Made by a program: the position numbers and the translations under genes. A DNA stretch of 64,000 nucleotides from Flavobacterium sp. M31R6 (lineage in GTDB: Bacteria > Bacteroidota > Bacteroidia > Flavobacteriales > Flavobacteriaceae): positions 992,001 through 1,056,000 of the forward strand of contig NZ_CP054141.1 in assembly GCF_013284035.1 (NCBI RefSeq). The letters run 5' to 3'. Positions 62,634 to 64,000 of this stretch are shown here, piece after piece. The notes beneath the pieces were generated by a model that was not told the DNA's origin, made no database searches, and saw nothing but the letters and a program-made list of their open reading frames with translations. Every line of letters begins with the position of its first letter. Position 1 is the stretch's first letter.

Positions 62634-64000
62634 TCAATAACTTGAGAAAATTATTTCTAAACTATCAACGGAGATTTTACAATATTGTTGTAATTCATCA
62701 ATAGAACCTTGTTCAATAAATACATCTGGTATTCCTAAAAGTTGTATTGTAGAGGTATAATTATGGGTAGCCGCAAATTCCAGAATTGCACTTCCAAATC
62801 CGCCTTTTATGATTCCATCCTCAATAGTTATAATCGTTTCGAATTGGTTAAAAATAGCATGTAGCTCGTTTTCATCAAGAGGTTTTACAAAAGCAAAATC
62901 ATAATGGGCAAAATTTTCAGGATGTTGTATTTTGGCTAGGGCCAATGTCACATTGTTCCCAATTGTGCCCGTAGATAAGATAGCTACTTTTGAGCCACTT
63001 TGCAGAAGTTTTGCTTTCCCGATTTCTATTTTTTCGTATTTTCCTAAATGTAATTTTTTCCAATTATTGGTTACACCTCGTCCTCGCGGATAGCGTATCG
63101 CAATGGGATGGTTTAAGCCCAATTGTGCGGTATATAAAATATTTTGTAAATCAATTTCATTCAACGGGTCATAAATAATCATGTTTGGAATACAGCGTAA
63201 GTAGGCCAAATCAAAAACACCGTGATGCGTTGCGCCATCTTCGCCAACTAAACCGGCTCTGTCCAAACAAAAAATAACGGGTAAATTTTGTAATGCCACA
63301 TCATGAATCACTTGATCGTAAGCGCGCTGTAAAAAAGTGGAGTAAATATTGCAATACACAATCATTCCCTGTGTAGCCATTCCAGCAGACAAGGTTACGG
63401 CATGCTGTTCCGCAATTCCTACATCAAAAGCTCTTTTCGGAAAGGCATCCATCATGAATTTCAAAGAACTTCCAGAAGGCATTGCTGGAGTGATTCCAAC
63501 AATTTTTTCATTCTTTGTGGCTAAATTCAAAATGGTTAATCCAAAAACGTCTTGGTATTTTGGAGGTAAATTCTCTTCTTGTTTTGGAATGATTTCACCA
63601 GTTGTGGCATCGAATTTACCAGGAGCGTGGTACTTGACTTGGTTTTCTTCTGCTTGTTGAAGGCCTTTGCCTTTGGTGGTAATAAGGTGCAGAAACTTCG
63701 GCCCTTTTATTTTTTTCAGCCGCTTCAATTCTTTGATCACCGCAAAAATATCATTACCATCAATTGGTCCGGAATAATCAAAATTCAATGACCGAATCAT
63801 ATTGTTCTGTCTCGGGTTTTTTCCCTCTTTTACGGAAGTGAGATATTTTTTGAGCGCACCCACACTCGGGTCAATCCCGATGGCATTATCATTTAGAATA
63901 ACCAATAAATTGGCATCGGTAACTCCGGCGTGATTCAGTCCTTCAAAGGCCATTCCTGATGCTATCGAAGCATCGCCGATTACTGCAATGTGTTGTTTGT
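62634..64000 (-). CDS. dxs: 1-deoxy-D-xylulose-5-phosphate synthase (5' end cut by window)
   Basis: Thiamine-diphosphate enzyme that joins pyruvate and glyceraldehyde 3-phosphate, the first step of the MEP isoprenoid path. About 455 residues are seen; the frame continues through the right edge (codons before 63953 read HIAVIGDASIASG, the TPP-binding GDAS region). Further marks are VILNDNAIGIDPSVG, the transketolase-type AEQHAVTLSAGMA (catalytic Glu) and DRAGLVGEDGATHHGVFD. The missing N-terminal part is outside the window. The 3' end is 40 bp before the DUF3078 gene. Confidence 0.97.
   Translation of the reverse strand, partial: KQHIAVIGDASIASGMAFEGLNHAGVTDANLLVILNDNAIGIDPSVGALKKYLTSVKEGKNPRQNNMIRSLNFDYSGPIDGNDIFAVIKELKRLKKIKGPKFLHLITTKGKGLQQAEENQVKYHAPGKFDATTGEIIPKQEENLPPKYQDVFGLTILNLATKNEKIVGITPAMPSGSSLKFMMDAFPKRAFDVGIAEQHAVTLSAGMATQGMIVYCNIYSTFLQRAYDQVIHDVALQNLPVIFCLDRAGLVGEDGATHHGVFDLAYLRCIPNMIIYDPLNEIDLQNILYTAQLGLNHPIAIRYPRGRGVTNNWKKLHLGKYEKIEIGKAKLLQSGSKVAILSTGTIGNNVTLALAKIQHPENFAHYDFAFVKPLDENELHAIFNQFETIITIEDGIIKGGFGSAILEFAATHNYTSTIQLLGIPDVFIEQGSIDELQQYCKISVDSLEIIFSSY

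Noticed and set aside
1..64000. CRISPR arrays, rRNA, tRNA and prophage
   Set aside because: No regularly spaced repeats, no rRNA-like sequence, no convincing tRNA T-arm with a matching acceptor stem, and no phage structural genes were recognised. tRNAs were only searched by eye, so a short one could be missed.

Overview
The window looks like a chromosomal segment of a Flavobacterium-like member of the Bacteroidota. The supporting signs are AT-rich DNA, the near absence of Shine-Dalgarno sequences, promoters of the TTTG / TAnnTTTG type, and many lineage-restricted families (DUF5686, DUF3098, DUF4271, DUF4296, DUF3078, DUF4412, T9SS C-terminal sorting domain, CarboxypepD_reg-type TonB receptors). 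Most genes are housekeeping. The accessory-looking parts are one REP-flanked transposase locus, one toxin-antitoxin pair and a few surface proteins.

Layout. 1-12.3 kb, mostly minus strand: a truncated DUF5686 outer-membrane gene, frr and pyrH, a patatin phospholipase, a thioredoxin-like gene on plus, then the conserved ftsX-DUF3098-uppP-truB cluster and a molybdate operon (modA, a stand-alone TOBE protein, modB, modC). 11.7-12.7 kb: an IS200-like/RAYT transposase inside nested palindromes, followed about 100 bp later by a 234-bp copy with the transposase internally deleted. 12.9-24.8 kb: leuS, a membrane zinc peptidase, hemD, DUF4271, a dolichol-phosphate-mannose-synthase-like glycosyltransferase, dihydroorotase, a DUF4296 lipoprotein, an NAD-dependent epimerase, tyrS, a Phd/RelE pair and a LuxE/PaaK-like synthetase.

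24.9-38.1 kb is the most coherent block. It holds a phosphate-starvation locus: response regulator and histidine kinase (PhoB/PhoR type), an OprP-like porin, pstS, pstC, pstA, pstB and phoU. Divergent from it are a TonB-dependent receptor, a beta-helix lipoprotein and a protein that is almost only a T9SS sorting domain. I see two arrays of TTAACA-like hexamers at a strict 11-bp period. One has six units just upstream of the porin; the other has five units in front of the TonB receptor. They resemble PhoP/PhoB-type operators, and I infer that they place the TonB receptor group in the same regulon. The receptor group is my best candidate for an undescribed system, namely surface capture of a phosphorus-containing substrate.

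38.2-64 kb: an outer-membrane DUF481-like protein, a MurG-like glycosyltransferase, a PBCV basic adaptor-domain protein with an internal duplication, a 1143-residue outer-membrane protein, aspartate kinase, a GNAT enzyme, fructose-1,6-bisphosphatase, a TerB-like protein, a HupE/UreJ - dCMP deaminase - S41 protease operon, a one-domain FAD protein, a MarC protein, DUF4412 and DUF3109 proteins, class Ia ribonucleotide reductase (nrdB, nrdA; sequence closest in style to eukaryotic enzymes), an AAA ATPase, an RDD protein, dGTPase, a DUF3078 protein and dxs, cut by the right edge. Three genes here feed or trim dNTP pools (dCMP deaminase, NrdAB, dGTPase). I recognised no rRNA, tRNA, CRISPR array or prophage, although tRNAs were only searched for by eye.
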